From positions 62,001 through 126,000 of the forward strand of contig JADLDB010000160.1 in assembly GCA_020846875.1 (NCBI GenBank): 64,000 nucleotides of DNA. Reading direction: 5' to 3'. This DNA comes from Myxococcales bacterium. GTDB taxonomy: Bacteria > Myxococcota > Myxococcia > Myxococcales > Myxococcaceae. Of the stretch, positions 62,400 to 64,000 are shown in pieces; position 1 is the stretch's first letter; each line of letters begins with the position of its first letter. The notes beneath the pieces were generated by a model, which saw only the letters and a program-made list of their open reading frames with translations, did not search any database and was not told the DNA's origin. The position numbers and the translations under genes were made by a program.

Positions 62400-63647
62400 G
62401 TGGACCTCGTCGTGACCGAGGTCGTCCCCGCCTTCCGGGAGCTGTGCCTGCGCTGCCGCCGCCCGAAGAGCGTCTGTTGGTGCCACGCGCTCGCCCCGGT
62501 GGACAGCCGCACCCGCGTCGTCTTCATCCAGCACCCGCGCGAGGCCCGCGTGCCGGTCAGCACCTGCCGTATGGCGCACCTCTCGCTGCCCAACAGCGAG
62601 CTGCACGTCGCGCTCAAGGCCGAGGGATCCGCCCGCCTGGAGGAGGTGTGCGCCCAGCCGGGGACGGCGGTGCTGTTCCCTTCCGACTCCGCCACGGACG
62701 TCTGCGCCGTCTCGGCGCCGCCCGCCCACCTCGTCGTCGTCGACGGCACCTGGGCCAACGCGAAGAAGGTGGTGGAGAAGTGCCCGGTGCTCTCCCGGTT
62801 GCCGCGCCTCAAGTTCCAGCCTGAGCGGCCCGGCAACTACCGCATCCGCAAGGAGCCCCAAGCGCACTGCCTGGCCACCATCGAGGCCGTCGCCCACGTG
62901 CTGGAGCGCCTCGAGCGCGCCCCGGGGAGGTTCACCCCCATGCTGTCCGTCTTCGACGCCATGGTGGAGCGGCAGCTGGACTTCATCGAGGCGAGCGGAA
63001 ACCAGACCCGGCACCAGCGGAAGGGGCGGCTGCGCAACTCGGCGCGCGAGGATCCGCTGGCGCCGCTGCGCGAGGCGTCCGGCCGGCTGGTGGTCGTCTT
63101 CGGCGAGGCCAACGCGTGGCCGCTGGATGATCCGCGTCGCCCGCTGCCCGACGAGCCGGAGTTGATCCAGCTCGTCGCTGGCCGGGTGGCGCAGGCCGAG
63201 GGCCCCGGACGCGGGGAGGCCGTGTTCACCTCGCTCCTCCAGGCGAGGCGGCCGCTGGGGCCGCGCGTGCCGCTGCACCTCGATCTGCCGCGGGAAGCGC
63301 TGCTCGCGGCGCCCCCCCGGGACGAGACGCTCGACGCTTTTCAGCGCTTCCTCCAGCCGGAGGACGTCCTGGTCGGCTGGGGCCACTACTGCGCCGACCT
63401 GCTCGAGGCCGACGGGGCGCTGCGCCGGCGCTTCATCGATCTGCGCGGCACCATCGCCCGGCTGTGGAATGAGCGCCCGGGGGGCGTGGAGGTGCTCTCG
63501 TCCCGCCTTGGAGCCAAGCTGCCGGAGGGCCAGGGCCGGGCTGCTCGCCGCCTGTCCGCCCTGCTCCACGTCACCCGGGCCGTCCTCGACGGCCGCCTCA
63601 CGCGGGCTGCGCTGATTTCGGAAGGCCGGAAGGCCGCGGCGCCGTAG
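62400..63647 (+). CDS. DTW-domain tRNA-uridine aminocarboxypropyltransferase with a DnaQ-like C-terminal region
   Basis: 415 residues starting at GTG. Residues 1-200 are a DTW domain: Cys4 zinc site (CLRCRRPKSVCWC; C16, C19, C26, C28), then VVDGTWANAKKV with the DxTW motif and YRIRKEP. Such enzymes put acp3 on tRNA uridine. Residues 225-400 are an extra region. The segments VVFGEANAWPLDD with ELIQLVAGRV, VLVGWGHYCADLL, and RFIDLRGTIARLW line up by pattern with the Exo I, II and III regions of DnaQ-type 3'-5' exonucleases. The first acidic pair is altered (GEA for DxE), so activity is doubtful. Confidence 0.82.
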   Translation: MDLVVTEVVPAFRELCLRCRRPKSVCWCHALAPVDSRTRVVFIQHPREARVPVSTCRMAHLSLPNSELHVALKAEGSARLEEVCAQPGTAVLFPSDSATDVCAVSAPPAHLVVVDGTWANAKKVVEKCPVLSRLPRLKFQPERPGNYRIRKEPQAHCLATIEAVAHVLERLERAPGRFTPMLSVFDAMVERQLDFIEASGNQTRHQRKGRLRNSAREDPLAPLREASGRLVVVFGEANAWPLDDPRRPLPDEPELIQLVAGRVAQAEGPGRGEAVFTSLLQARRPLGPRVPLHLDLPREALLAAPPRDETLDAFQRFLQPEDVLVGWGHYCADLLEADGALRRRFIDLRGTIARLWNERPGGVEVLSSRLGAKLPEGQGRAARRLSALLHVTRAVLDGRLTRAALISEGRKAAAP

Positions 63648-63658
63648 AGTGCCCTTGA

Positions 63659-64000
63659 GTGTCGCTGAAGACGATCCAGAAGCTGCTCGTCATCTCCGCG
63701 CTGCTGTGGGCGATGCTCCCCACCTGGGGGGGCCTCCTCTACGCCGCGGCCTGGACCCTGCTCGCGGTGGGTACCTCCAGCCGCATCCGCGCAGCCCGCG
63801 TCGTCCTCGAGGCGCACCGCGAAGAGCTTGCCAGGGGGCTGTCCGGAGAGACGCTTTCCTGGGTGGGCCAACACCCCTTCTTCTACGTGTGGCGGGAGAC
63901 CGCGAAGGAGTGGGGCACGACCTGGCGGATGACGGGCATCCTGGCCATCTTCCTGGCGCCGTGGTTCTTCATCCGTGCGCTCTTCCTGCGTGAGACGTGG
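63659..64000 (+). CDS. Membrane protein, N-terminal part (runs past the window end)
   Basis: A frame of 114 codons opens at GTG 63659 and is still open at 64000. It encodes MSLKTIQKLLVISALLWAML, a hydrophobic N-terminus, with a second hydrophobic patch directly after (LYAAAWTLLAVG). A charged stretch follows, and then a further helix (TGILAIFLAPWFFIRALFL). No family is recognised. A TAGAGT element (63645-63650) overlaps the preceding stop codon and ends 8 bases before the GTG, a possible -10 box. Confidence 0.6.
   Translation, partial: MSLKTIQKLLVISALLWAMLPTWGGLLYAAAWTLLAVGTSSRIRAARVVLEAHREELARGLSGETLSWVGQHPFFYVWRETAKEWGTTWRMTGILAIFLAPWFFIRALFLRETW

Overview
The window is 64 kb of GC-rich, gene-dense DNA with short intergenic gaps. 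Its gene content and order point to a member of the Myxococcota, probably near the Myxococcaceae/Archangiaceae. The evidence is a tig-clpP-clpX-lon block, many lipoproteins, PEGA and TPR envelope proteins, a MoxR/DUF58/DUF4129 operon, and an SppA fused to an outer-membrane-type domain. This assignment is inferred from protein resemblance only. No stretch longer than 300 bases lacks a gene; the largest gap is about 265 bases (10977-11241).

Positions 1-4749 (+) carry cell-wall and envelope genes: the 3' end of an alpha-2-macroglobulin gene, pbpC, and a small peptidoglycan-binding L,D-transpeptidase-like protein. Positions 4757-10976 (-) are one tightly overlapping operon of zinc-ribbon, DUF58, MoxR, DUF4350 and DUF4129 proteins plus a small zinc-binding membrane protein. 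Positions 11242-18484 hold a hypothetical gene, rho, the sppA fusion and two PEGA-domain proteins. Positions 18681-23450 (+) hold parC, parE and a cold-shock gene closed by a terminator. Positions 23543-26520 (-) hold a DUF1552/DUF1592 pair. Positions 26657-28110 hold six tRNA genes (Pro, Arg, His, Arg, Lys, Leu) interleaved with a divergent lgt-like gene.

Positions 28283-36252 (+) are the proteostasis block tig-clpP-clpX, an S9 peptidase, and lon. Positions 36259-44419 are mixed housekeeping: a DsbA-like lipoprotein, a quinone oxidoreductase, YqgE/AlgH, BolA with a monothiol glutaredoxin, a DUF2914 membrane protein, a TPR lipoprotein, aminopeptidase P, a frameshifted PIN-domain remnant, and rsmE.

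The most striking part is 44605-62356 (+): fifteen genes in one direction, mostly joined by 4-base ATGA overlaps. It encodes all four subunits of an ATP-dependent class I benzoyl-CoA reductase (bcrC-bcrB-bcrA-bcrD), an AMP-forming acyl-CoA ligase, a ketopantoate-reductase-like protein, a 3-hydroxyacyl-CoA dehydrogenase/enoyl-CoA hydratase fusion and a thiolase. It continues with a complete 4-hydroxybenzoyl-CoA reductase (hcrC-hcrA-hcrB), then a second and different BcrB-like subunit with its own ATPase activator, an SDR protein lacking the catalytic tyrosine, and a GNAT acetyltransferase. Together these suggest that (hydroxy)aromatic acids are activated to CoA thioesters, dehydroxylated, dearomatized and beta-oxidized. 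That is an anaerobic pathway in a lineage best known for aerobic predators. The one-subunit BcrB-like plus activator pair is the best candidate here for an undescribed enzyme system. The window closes with a DTW-domain tRNA-modification gene carrying an extra DnaQ-like C-terminal region, and the start of a membrane protein gene.
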